From contig SXJH01000042.1 of NCBI GenBank assembly GCA_005779435.1, positions 1 to 8,564 on the forward strand: 8,564 nt of DNA, in the 5' to 3' direction. The position numbers and the translations under genes are program-made. The stretch's first letter is position 1. Every line of letters begins with the position of its first letter. Of the stretch, positions 1 through 6,159 are shown in pieces. Source of the DNA: Nitrosomonas sp. GTDB taxonomy: Bacteria > Pseudomonadota > Gammaproteobacteria > Burkholderiales > Nitrosomonadaceae. A model generated the notes under the pieces. That model had not been told where the DNA came from, made no database searches, and worked only from the letters and a program-made list of their open reading frames with translations.

Positions 1-1419
1 ACCGAAGATGATCATGTTGCGCGTCAATATATTCGCGCCTTCAACGGTAATACTGACGGGCATTTGCTGATAAGTACGCCCCAGGTAGTTGCGCGGGCCG
101 ATGCAAATGCCTTTACCGCCGTGAATATCCATCGCATCGTTGATCGCCTGGCGTCCGCGTTCCGTTAAATGATATTTGACGATGGCGGAAACAACCGAGG
201 GCTTCTCGCCCAGATCGACAGCACCCGCAGTCATCACGCGCGCCGCATCCATCATATAGGTATTGCCGCCGATGCGCGCCAATGCTTCTTCGATACCTTC
301 GAAATAACCGATAGGCGTTTTAAATTGCGTGCGAACCCGGCTATAAGCGCCGCCGGTGCGCGCCGCCAATTTAGCGGCACCCACACTGGTTGCCGGCAAT
401 GAAATGGAACGCCCTGCCGCCAGACAATTCATCAGCATGCGCCAGCCTTGCCCCAAACCCTCTTGTTCGCCGATCACCCATTCCATTGGAATGAAAACCT
501 CTTCACCGGAATTGGGGCCATTTTGAAACACGCCATTGAGCGGATAATGACGCCGTCCGATATTGACACCGGGCGTATCGGTTGGAATCAACGCCAATGT
601 GATGCCGATCTCCTCATCGCCGCCCAAGAGCCGGTCCGGGTCGTACAATTTGAATGCCAAACCGAGCAGCGTTGCAACCGGGCCAAGCGTGATGTAGCGT
701 TTCTCCCACGTTACCCGCATACCCAGCACATCGGATTTGCCATCGAATTCGCCGCGACACACGATAGCAAAATCGGGCATCGATCCGGCATCGGAACCCG
801 CTTCGGGTGAAGTCAACGCAAAACAAGGGACTTCCTGCCCTTTTGCCAGGCGCGGCAAATAATGTTCTTTTTGCCGCTCGGTGCCGTAATGCAATAGCAA
901 CTCTGCCGGCCCCAGCGAATTGGGCACCATCACCGTAACCGCTGCGGTGCCGCTGCGCGAACCGATTTTCATCACCACAGCGGAATGTGCCAGCGCCGAA
1001 AAACCGTAACCGCCGTATTGCTTCGGAATAATCAAACCGAAGAAACCGTTTTCCTTAATAAACTGCCAGACTTCCGGCGGCAAGTCTTTTAATTCGTGCG
1101 TGATTTTCCATTCGTCCAGCATTGCGCACAATTGTTCGACTGGGCCATCGAGAAATGCCTGCTCTTCCGCAGTCAATTGCGGTTTTGGATAAGCCAGCAT
1201 TTTTTTCCAATCCGGCTTTCCGCTGAACAAATCGCCTTCCCACCAAACCGTACCTGCATCGAGTGCCTCTTGTTCGGTTTGCGAAATCTGCGGCAGCATT
1301 GCCCGGAAGATTTTCAGAATTTGACCGGTAACCAGACGGCGGCGAATCGCCGGAACGCCAAGAACCACGGCGGTGACAGCAGCAACAAACAAGAAAACGT
1401 AGAAGAGAAACAGTAACAT
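1..1419 (-). CDS. fadE: Acyl-CoA dehydrogenase, FadE type (3' end outside window)
   Basis: This is the first 473 codons of a large acyl-CoA dehydrogenase; it runs off the left edge without a stop. FadE-type enzymes carry out the first, FAD-dependent step of beta-oxidation (acyl-CoA to trans-2-enoyl-CoA) and are usually about 800 residues, so roughly 340 residues should lie outside. Residues 1-23 form one hydrophobic membrane anchor followed by a basic stretch (AIRRRL). The dehydrogenase core is unmistakable: WQFIKENGFFGLIIPKQYGG (119-138), the flavin-site segment ALTSPEAGSDAG (201-212), GFFGL-type N-terminal helices, AAGRSISLPA (334-343), FKTPIGYFEGIEEALARI (366-383) and HGGKGICIGPRN (433-444). 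Glu460 in ITVEGAN lies where acyl-CoA dehydrogenases carry their catalytic base. The ATG at 1419 was chosen because it begins the anchor and has GGAG 9 nt upstream (1429-1432). The gene is divergent from dapE. The FadE assignment is confident; chain-length preference is unknown. Confidence 0.95.
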   Translation of the reverse strand, partial: MLLFLFYVFLFVAAVTAVVLGVPAIRRRLVTGQILKIFRAMLPQISQTEQEALDAGTVWWEGDLFSGKPDWKKMLAYPKPQLTAEEQAFLDGPVEQLCAMLDEWKITHELKDLPPEVWQFIKENGFFGLIIPKQYGGYGFSALAHSAVVMKIGSRSGTAAVTVMVPNSLGPAELLLHYGTERQKEHYLPRLAKGQEVPCFALTSPEAGSDAGSMPDFAIVCRGEFDGKSDVLGMRVTWEKRYITLGPVATLLGLAFKLYDPDRLLGGDEEIGITLALIPTDTPGVNIGRRHYPLNGVFQNGPNSGEEVFIPMEWVIGEQEGLGQGWRMLMNCLAAGRSISLPATSVGAAKLAARTGGAYSRVRTQFKTPIGYFEGIEEALARIGGNTYMMDAARVMTAGAVDLGEKPSVVSAIVKYHLTERGRQAINDAMDIHGGKGICIGPRNYLGRTYQQMPVSITVEGANILTRNMIIFG

Positions 1420-1454
1420 AACGATTTTCTCCGTAATGAGATAAGGTCAATCAA

Positions 1455-1482
1455 GCAATACACAAGGATAGCTATTGTGCAA
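1455..1482 (-). promoter_or_regulatory. Possible promoter of fadE
   Basis: Read on the minus strand, TTGCAC (1477-1482) is followed after 16 nt by TATTGC (1455-1460), about 36 nt before the fadE start. Both boxes match sigma-70 consensus only partly. I saw no convincing FadR-type palindrome here. This is a weak prediction by eye. Confidence 0.3.
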
Positions 1483-1582
1483 GACCTGAATCAGACGTGT
1501 AAAATTCGGCGATCAATATCGAAGAGCTTGTGCGTTCAAATTTACATGATTATCGGACAGATCCCTACTGTAATACGGAAAT

Positions 1583-1614
1583 ACACCGGTGTCATGTTGT
1601 GTAATTCATACACA
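1583..1614. promoter_or_regulatory. Two adjacent palindromes upstream of dapE (operator candidate)
   Basis: A perfect 10-bp palindrome ACACCGGTGT (1583-1592) is followed 5 nt later by a 6-5-6 inverted repeat, TGTGTA (1598-1603) and TACACA (1609-1614). Both are built from ACAC/GTGT half-sites, so together they look like a double binding site for a dimeric regulator. A weak plus-strand promoter, TTGTGT (1597-1602), 16 nt, then TAAAAA (1619-1624), overlaps the second palindrome. The site lies between divergent fadE and dapE and could act on either. The repeats are seen directly; the function is inferred. Confidence 0.4.
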
Positions 1615-1643
1615 TTGATAAAAATTAATTAATCCATTCTTTC

Positions 1644-1649
1644 AGGAAG
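1644..1649 (+). promoter_or_regulatory. Ribosome binding site of dapE
   Basis: AGGAAG stands a few nucleotides upstream of the ATG at 1656 (8 nt counted from the end of AGGA). It supports this start for dapE. Confidence 0.75.
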
Positions 1650-1655
1650 AAAACC

Positions 1656-2795
1656 ATGTCCACTGCCACGCTGACGCTTGTGCAAAAACTGATCTCATGC
1701 CGTTCTTTGACGCCCGACGATAGCGGTTGTCAGGAAATTTTGATTCAGCGGCTGGCACAATTGGGGTTTCGTATCGAAAAAATGCGTTTCGGCGATGTTG
1801 ACAATTTCTGGGCGCGGCGCGGCGATGCTGCGCCGCTGCTATGTTTTGCGGGCCATACCGATGTCGTACCGACCGGCCCGCTGGAACAATGGGATAGCGA
1901 TCCCTTTGTTCCAACCGTTCGCGACGGTCGATTGTACGGTCGCGGCGCAGCCGATATGAAATCGTCTTTGGCCGCATTCATCACTGCCATTGAGTCATTT
2001 CTTGCGCAACACCCCGACCACCCCGGTTCGATTGCATTATTGATCACCTCCGATGAAGAAGGCGTAGCTATAAACGGCACGGTGAAGGTTGTCGAAACGC
2101 TGAAAGCGCGTGGCGAGCTACTGGATTATTGCATCGTCGGCGAACCGACTTGCACCGATAAACTGGGGGACACTATCAAAAACGGGCGTCGCGGCTCGTT
2201 ATCCGGCAATCTGACAATTAAGGGCATACAGGGTCATATCGCCTACCCGCATTTGGCCAAAAATCCAATCCACTTGGCTGCTCCCGCCATTGCCGAACTG
2301 GCGCAAACCGAATGGGATCGAGGCAACGAATACTTTCCGCCGACCACCTGGCATATCTCCAATATCAATGCCGGAACCGGGGCAACCAATGTCATTCCCG
2401 GCAAACTGAATTTGTTGTTCAATTTCCGCTTCTCCACCGCCAGCACTGTCGATTCATTGAAAGCCCAAGTGCACCAAATCCTCGACAAACACGGCTTGGA
2501 TTACGAGCTGCACTGGGAATTATCGGGAAAACCGTTTCTGACGCCCAAAGCGGAATTGGCCGACGCCATGCGCAATGCCATTGCCAAAACCACGGGCTTG
2601 GAACCGCAACTCTCCACTTCCGGCGGCACTTCCGACGGCCGATTTATCGCGGATATTTGCCGGCAAGTCGTGGAATTTGGCCCATGCAACGCAACGATCC
2701 ATAAGCTAAATGAGAATGTTGAGATCGACGATCTTGCGCAATTATCAGCAATCTATCGATTAACCATCGAGAATCTTCTCAACGGCAACCGATAA
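1656..2795 (+). CDS. dapE: Succinyl-diaminopimelate desuccinylase DapE
   Basis: DapE is the dinuclear-zinc hydrolase that releases succinate from N-succinyl-LL-2,6-diaminopimelate in the cytoplasm, giving LL-DAP for lysine and peptidoglycan synthesis. At 379 residues it has the usual family length, and its residues fall at the numbering known for characterised DapE: His67 and Asp69 (AGHTDVVP), Asp100 (GRGAADMK), the catalytic and bridging pair Glu134-Glu135 (SDEEG), Glu163 (VGEPT) and His349 (ATIHKLNE). His194 in KGIQGHIAYPH belongs to the dimerisation domain (about 180-295). Other signatures are NVIPGKLNLLFNFRFS (245-260) and TSGGTSDGRFIA (321-332). A Shine-Dalgarno sequence precedes the ATG. 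The gene is monocistronic here: divergent from fadE and convergent with the ACP gene. It looks like an intact housekeeping gene. Although a DapF-like gene lies 2 kb away, the two are on opposite strands and not an operon. Confidence 0.97.
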   Translation: MSTATLTLVQKLISCRSLTPDDSGCQEILIQRLAQLGFRIEKMRFGDVDNFWARRGDAAPLLCFAGHTDVVPTGPLEQWDSDPFVPTVRDGRLYGRGAADMKSSLAAFITAIESFLAQHPDHPGSIALLITSDEEGVAINGTVKVVETLKARGELLDYCIVGEPTCTDKLGDTIKNGRRGSLSGNLTIKGIQGHIAYPHLAKNPIHLAAPAIAELAQTEWDRGNEYFPPTTWHISNINAGTGATNVIPGKLNLLFNFRFSTASTVDSLKAQVHQILDKHGLDYELHWELSGKPFLTPKAELADAMRNAIAKTTGLEPQLSTSGGTSDGRFIADICRQVVEFGPCNATIHKLNENVEIDDLAQLSAIYRLTIENLLNGNR

Positions 2796-2816
2796 ACAAG
2801 GGCTCCTTAAACAATC

Positions 2817-2842
2817 GCATCAGACCGGATGCGGGAATCCGG
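2817..2842. terminator. Hairpin(s) between convergent dapE and ACP genes
   Basis: The 55 nt between the two stop codons contain a perfect 6-bp stem, CCGGAT (2825-2830) and ATCCGG (2837-2842), with a 6-nt loop, and an overlapping alternative stem GCATC/GATGC (2817-2821/2828-2832). Position between convergent genes suggests a bidirectional terminator. Neither strand shows a clear U-tract after the stem, so this is tentative. Confidence 0.35.
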
Positions 2843-2850
2843 GCGAGTTC

Positions 2851-3105
2851 CTACGATTTAGCTTCCGGCGGATGTTTCTTCATATACGCCACAATATCCC
2901 CCACACTGCGCAAAGTTTTCACTTCATCGCCGTCGAAAGTAACGCCGAACGCTTCTTCTGCGTCAAACAGCAATTGCACGGTATCCATGGAATCGAATCC
3001 CAGCGATTTGAATGTTGACGCGGCTGTGATCGTGGAATTGTCCACATTGTCAACTTTTGACGCTATAAACGCGATGACTTTTGCTTCGAGGTCTGTTGTA
3101 TCCAT
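2851..3105 (-). CDS. Stand-alone acyl carrier protein
   Basis: An 84-residue acidic protein with the acyl carrier fold. Ser39 in LGFDSMDTVQLLFDAEE is the predicted 4'-phosphopantetheine attachment site, and helix II follows directly with the usual acidic residues that contact partner enzymes. The site reads DSMD rather than the DSLD usual in housekeeping AcpP, and the protein ends in a short KKHPPEAKS tail. It would carry growing or finished acyl chains as thioesters in the cytoplasm. The open frame extends upstream into the ketosynthase gene, but the ATG at 3105 is the natural start because it gives a normal ACP N-terminus; its Shine-Dalgarno sequence is weak. It begins 23 nt after the stop of the ketosynthase gene, so the two are probably co-transcribed and translationally linked. 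No fabG, fabD or fabH lies beside it, so it may be a specialised ACP. Confidence 0.9.
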   Translation of the reverse strand: MDTTDLEAKVIAFIASKVDNVDNSTITAASTFKSLGFDSMDTVQLLFDAEEAFGVTFDGDEVKTLRSVGDIVAYMKKHPPEAKS

Positions 3106-3128
3106 AATGTTGGCACTTGTATAAAAGG

Positions 3129-4346
3129 TTAAGGTGTTGTGAAAACGATGCTGGCGTTGTTGCCGCCGAAACCGAACGCGTTGCACATACCGGTTCGCAC
3201 TTTCTTTCGCACTGCTTGATTCGGCGTATAGTCGAGATCGCATTCCGGATCGGCCTCATCCAAGTTGATGGTGGGATGAATCGTGCCGGTATGCAGCGTC
3301 ATGATCGTTGCGATACTGCCGATTGCAGCCGATGCGCCGATGCTGTGTCCAATCATCGATTTGGTAGCACTGATGGCAATCTGCCGCGCATGATCGCCGA
3401 AGAGTTGCTTGATGGCTTTGGTTTCAATAATATCGCCGACTGGGGTTGAGGTCGCATGCGCGTTGATGTATTCCACTTGATTCAAGGGCACACCGGCATC
3501 TTCGATGGCGATTCGCATCGCGGCCGCCTGTCCGTCTGTGTCCGGCGCCACGATATGCGTTGCGTCGCAGGCACACCCATAACCCGCCACTCGTGCATAA
3601 ATCCTGGCGTTGCGTTCTTTTGCCGCCTCTTCGCACTCCAGAACCAGAATACCCGCACCTTCGCTCATGACAAAACCGTCGCGGCCTTTGGCAAACGGAC
3701 GCGAAGCATGCGCAGGATCGTTATTAAATCCCGTCGATAGCGCCATTAATGCTTCAAAACCCGACATGGTCATCGGCAATACGCAGGCTTCCGCACCACC
3801 CGCGATAACGGCATCCGCTTTACCGGTACGCAACAAATCAAGTGCCATGCCGATGGCGTTGGCTCCGGACGAGCAAGCCGTGCTGCACGTCAGATTGGCG
3901 CCTCTAAATCCGTATTGCGTGGCAATCCAGGCTGCGGCAGAGTTGGTCATGATACGGGGAACGGAAAACGGCGGCAGCGATTTATTTTGAATTTTACGCG
4001 CTGCTGACGATTCGAAGGTTGCAAACCCGCCCATACCGGACCCCAAACTCACGGCAATGCGCTGCGGCTCGTAGCATGTCAGACTGCCCGCATCCTGTAC
4101 TGCTTGATTGGCGGCATGCAAAGCCAATTGCGCGAACCGATCGGTTTGATCGATCTGCTTGGCGCTCAAGAAGGTCTTCGGGTCAAAATCGGCGACTTCG
4201 CCCGCAACTCGGGAACGTTGTTTGGAAGCATCGAAGTTTCGAATGCCGGCGATTCCGTTTACACCGGCCACGGCATTTTCCCAAAACCGGTCAATACCGA
4301 TCCCTATCGGCGACACAATCCCCATTCCGGTAACAACGATGTGCAT
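3129..4346 (-). CDS. Beta-ketoacyl-ACP synthase, FabF (KAS II) family
   Basis: A 405-residue ketosynthase that would condense an acyl thioester with malonyl-ACP, with loss of CO2. Both thiolase-fold halves are complete. The Cys-His-His active site is visible: Cys158 in TCSTACSSGANA, His297 in NAHATSTPVGD and His334 in KSMIGHSIGASAA, with Lys329 just before it. The C-terminal glycine-rich loop reads AFGFGGNNASIVF, where FabF usually has GGTN. Length and active site are those of the FabF family and not of FabH or of a Cys-less chain-length factor. The start at 4346 gives the canonical MHIVVTGMGIVSPIG terminus, although no good Shine-Dalgarno precedes it. It is followed directly by its own ACP gene. 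The order (ketosynthase before ACP) and the absence of other fab genes differ from the usual fabHDG-acpP-fabF cluster, so I leave the symbol empty; a role in a dedicated acyl pathway is possible but not shown. Confidence 0.93.
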   Translation of the reverse strand: MHIVVTGMGIVSPIGIGIDRFWENAVAGVNGIAGIRNFDASKQRSRVAGEVADFDPKTFLSAKQIDQTDRFAQLALHAANQAVQDAGSLTCYEPQRIAVSLGSGMGGFATFESSAARKIQNKSLPPFSVPRIMTNSAAAWIATQYGFRGANLTCSTACSSGANAIGMALDLLRTGKADAVIAGGAEACVLPMTMSGFEALMALSTGFNNDPAHASRPFAKGRDGFVMSEGAGILVLECEEAAKERNARIYARVAGYGCACDATHIVAPDTDGQAAAMRIAIEDAGVPLNQVEYINAHATSTPVGDIIETKAIKQLFGDHARQIAISATKSMIGHSIGASAAIGSIATIMTLHTGTIHPTINLDEADPECDLDYTPNQAVRKKVRTGMCNAFGFGGNNASIVFTTP

Positions 4347-4429
4347 ACGAGATCAAACAGAGAAATATTGAGGCAGGATTTTGAATAGTAAAAGTGCTTT
4401 AAATCTGGAGGGGAAATATACTGAAAGGC

Positions 4430-4455
4430 GGATTGGCTGTCAAACGCGCCAATCC
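4430..4455. terminator. GC-rich hairpin between membrane-protein gene and ketosynthase gene
   Basis: GGATTGGC (4430-4437) and GCCAATCC (4448-4455) form a perfect 8-bp stem with a 10-nt loop, inside the 152-nt gap upstream of the ketosynthase gene. On the minus strand the stem is followed by GCCTTTCAG, which has only a short T-run. It could be a weak terminator or a processing site that separates the epimerase/membrane-protein genes from the ketosynthase/ACP pair. The rest of the gap holds AT-rich sequence but no promoter I would defend. Confidence 0.45.
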
Positions 4456-4498
4456 AGAGACCGGTCTGCGGGCATAAAACCTGCAAATAAGCATTTCA

Positions 4499-4774
4499 TC
4501 AAAGCTTTGACTTCGACTCCAATTTTCGCTTCCATTCGATCGTACCGTAAGTGCCTATATAGGCGCCAATGAAAGCAGCGGCGATATAAATCTTGTTCTC
4601 GACATAATTCGTTACGGTAAATGCGGTAACCAGAATAATCATCGCCGACCAAAATGCAGCGGCATGCGCTCTTCTTTCTTCAACATCGATAAAATAAAGC
4701 GTCCAGCACACATCGGCCACCGCCATGGCGACCATAATCAGCAAAAAGGTGACAACTGAAAATTCAGATTCCAT
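4499..4774 (-). CDS. Small three-helix membrane protein, unknown function
   Basis: A 91-residue protein I cannot assign to a named family. Three hydrophobic segments are visible: about residues 6-28 (with VADVCWTLYFI near its end), 39-58 and 62-78. The loop between helices 1 and 2 is charged (DVEERRAH), and the third helix is small-residue rich and ends IGAYIGTYGTIEW. A basic/polar tail (WKRKLESKSK) follows, which by the positive-inside rule suggests a cytoplasmic C-terminus. There is no cleavable signal peptide. The start is supported by AAAGGA (4779-4784) 4 nt before the ATG. It begins 29 nt after the stop of the DapF-like gene, so it probably belongs to the same transcript; it could help export or anchor whatever the upstream enzymes make. 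That role is inference from position only. That it is a real gene is fairly sure. Confidence 0.75.
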   Translation of the reverse strand: MESEFSVVTFLLIMVAMAVADVCWTLYFIDVEERRAHAAAFWSAMIILVTAFTVTNYVENKIYIAAAFIGAYIGTYGTIEWKRKLESKSKL

Positions 4775-4803
4775 AACATCCTTTAAAAAAATCGAAAGTG
4801 CGT

Positions 4804-5640
4804 TTATAGCCCTTGCTGCGCAAAATTATGCTGCCAATGTTCCTGCGGCATTATAGGCGCCAGGCATCGGGTGTGCGCAAATCCGATCACTTTTTCTTGA
4901 TAGCGTGTCGGCCCGCAAATCGCCAATCCGCCGTTATCCGCTCTTACGCGCAAAGTTCCGCCAAGAGAATGTGTCTGTATCGGCAGCGCAATTCCAAAGA
5001 CTTTCGATGCGACATAGGCGCTGGCCGCACTCCCGGTGCCGCAGCTTTGCGTAACATCTTCCACACCCACCTCGAAGGTACGCACCGCAATACCGTCATC
5101 CGTGCGCCAAATGAAATTGACATTGACGCCTTCCGGATGACCGACATACTCGCACAACGATTTTTCTTCACGCAACGACTTACCCAATTCCCTTGCGGAT
5201 TCCAAGCTTATCTCAGAACCGATAACCACCACATGCGGCACACCGGTATAAACATAATGAATGTTATGGTCGATTTGCCGGTAATCCCGTGCTTCACCGA
5301 GATTCACTTCCACCAAGTCCTGCTCTACCACAACCTCTTTTGCGCCATCGCCGGTGACGATTGTGAACACGTCGGCAGCCACATAGTGATCGCGAAAGAA
5401 TCGTGTTGCACAACGCAATCCATTGCCGCACATGGTTTCTTCGGTACCGTCCCGGTCGAAAATCTTCATGGTCGGCATGCCGTGCAATTGATCGACATAC
5501 AGTATGCCGTCGGTATCGTGTTGACCGGCCAGCGCAGATGAAATCTGTTCGCGATCAAACCCATCGAGCGGCGTCCTCATTTCGTCGACCACTAAAAAAG
5601 AATTGCCGCATCCATCCATCTTTGTCGCTTTGATTCTCAT
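4804..5640 (-). CDS. DapF-like amino-acid epimerase, probably not a DAP epimerase
   Basis: A 278-residue member of the PLP-independent diaminopimelate epimerase family, which uses two cysteines as acid and base to invert an amino-acid alpha carbon. Both are present: Cys71 in TMCGNGLRC and Cys200 in TQSCGTGS. The N-terminal MDGCGNSF replaces the usual HGLGNDF but keeps Asn13. Aligned by eye with E. coli/H. influenzae DapF, residues that bind the distal end of DAP are changed: Asn64 is Asp62 (IFDRDGTE), Asn157 is Val134 (TGVPH) and Arg209 is Val191 (FEVG); Asn190 (here Asn173) and Glu208 (here Glu190) remain. The loop before Cys200 has one extra residue. This points to a different substrate. 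An upstream in-frame ATG exists at 5646, but AGAGG (5647-5651) abuts it and is 6 nt from the ATG at 5640, so I start there. It follows the GNAT gene by 48 nt. Family is certain; substrate unknown. Confidence 0.9.
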   Translation of the reverse strand: MRIKATKMDGCGNSFLVVDEMRTPLDGFDREQISSALAGQHDTDGILYVDQLHGMPTMKIFDRDGTEETMCGNGLRCATRFFRDHYVAADVFTIVTGDGAKEVVVEQDLVEVNLGEARDYRQIDHNIHYVYTGVPHVVVIGSEISLESARELGKSLREEKSLCEYVGHPEGVNVNFIWRTDDGIAVRTFEVGVEDVTQSCGTGSAASAYVASKVFGIALPIQTHSLGGTLRVRADNGGLAICGPTRYQEKVIGFAHTRCLAPIMPQEHWQHNFAQQGL

Positions 5641-5646
5641 ATCCAT

Positions 5647-5651
5647 CCTCT
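5647..5651 (-). promoter_or_regulatory. Ribosome binding site deciding the start of the DapF-like gene
   Basis: AGAGG on the minus strand is directly adjacent to an ATG at 5646 but ideally spaced (6 nt) from the second in-frame ATG at 5640. The shorter form, beginning MRIKATKMDG, is therefore the better start. Confidence 0.7.
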
Positions 5652-5688
5652 GATTTATAGTTAAATTGCCAGCCTATTACATGCAATC

Positions 5689-6144
5689 TCAATTTGATTG
5701 CGGATTGAATCCCATACGCTTGGTTAAATGCGCTTGAGCAACACCCGAGATAAATTCATCTTGAACAATGCCTGTTAAAACAAAACCGTTCTTAAGATAA
5801 AAGCACAAACTATCGTTTGCATCGGCATCGGTAATCACGTTCAAAATCTTGCCGCCCCGTTGCCGAATCTCGGCAAAAATTCTGTCCACCAAGCGAGCGC
5901 CATATCCTTTATTGCGGTGATCTTTATCGACTGCAATTATCAATAGCTGATAAGTATTTACGGTCTTTTTTGCGACTACGTAACCAATCGGCTTATCGTT
6001 CTCCATTGCGCAAAACCCAAAAAACTTCCCTCTCCCGATACCTTCCAATTCCTCATGAATATCCGATTGGTACATTGCGCCGATATCCTGCAATGCAATC
6101 TTTTCAAGTTCCGGAGCCAATTCTTTCGTAATAGGAACAATCAT
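5689..6144 (-). CDS. GNAT-family N-acetyltransferase
   Basis: A 151-residue GCN5-related acetyltransferase. Motif A, which holds the pyrophosphate of acetyl-CoA, is LLIIAVDKDHRNKGYGARLVDRIF (about 67-90) with the R-x-x-G-x-G/A signature at Arg77-Gly80-Gly82/Ala83. Motif B follows as NDSLCFYLKNGFVLTG (110-125), and the preceding strand KPIGYVVAKK (51-60) completes the core. It would transfer an acetyl or similar acyl group to an amine; the acceptor cannot be read from sequence. It starts 15 nt after the stop of the ATP-grasp gene and ends 48 nt before the epimerase gene, which strongly suggests shared transcription and a common pathway. GAGTGAG lies just upstream of the ATG as a moderate Shine-Dalgarno sequence. 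A ribosomal-protein (RimI-like) or self-resistance role remains possible; acylation of an amino-acid intermediate is the inference from context. Confidence 0.9.
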   Translation of the reverse strand: MIVPITKELAPELEKIALQDIGAMYQSDIHEELEGIGRGKFFGFCAMENDKPIGYVVAKKTVNTYQLLIIAVDKDHRNKGYGARLVDRIFAEIRQRGGKILNVITDADANDSLCFYLKNGFVLTGIVQDEFISGVAQAHLTKRMGFNPQSN

Positions 6145-6159
6145 ATTTTTCTCACTCTA

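Noticed and set aside
448..810. Plus-strand open frame of 120 codons, and similar frames across 169-1416
   Set aside because: The minus strand encodes continuous FadE sequence with conserved motifs through the whole stretch; the plus frames are shadows.
2851..3243. 130-residue version of the ACP
   Set aside because: The extra N-terminal residues come from reading the end of the ketosynthase gene in another frame and look random; the ATG at 3105 gives a normal ACP.
4813..5541. Plus-strand open frame of 242 codons
   Set aside because: It is antisense to the DapF-like gene, whose catalytic motifs and length are clear. The plus frame has no recognisable domain and a composition typical of a shadow frame.
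1656..5640. Treating dapE and the DapF-like gene as a DAP/lysine cluster
   Set aside because: They are on opposite strands with two unrelated genes between, and the DapF-like protein has lost DAP-binding residues. Their closeness is probably coincidence.
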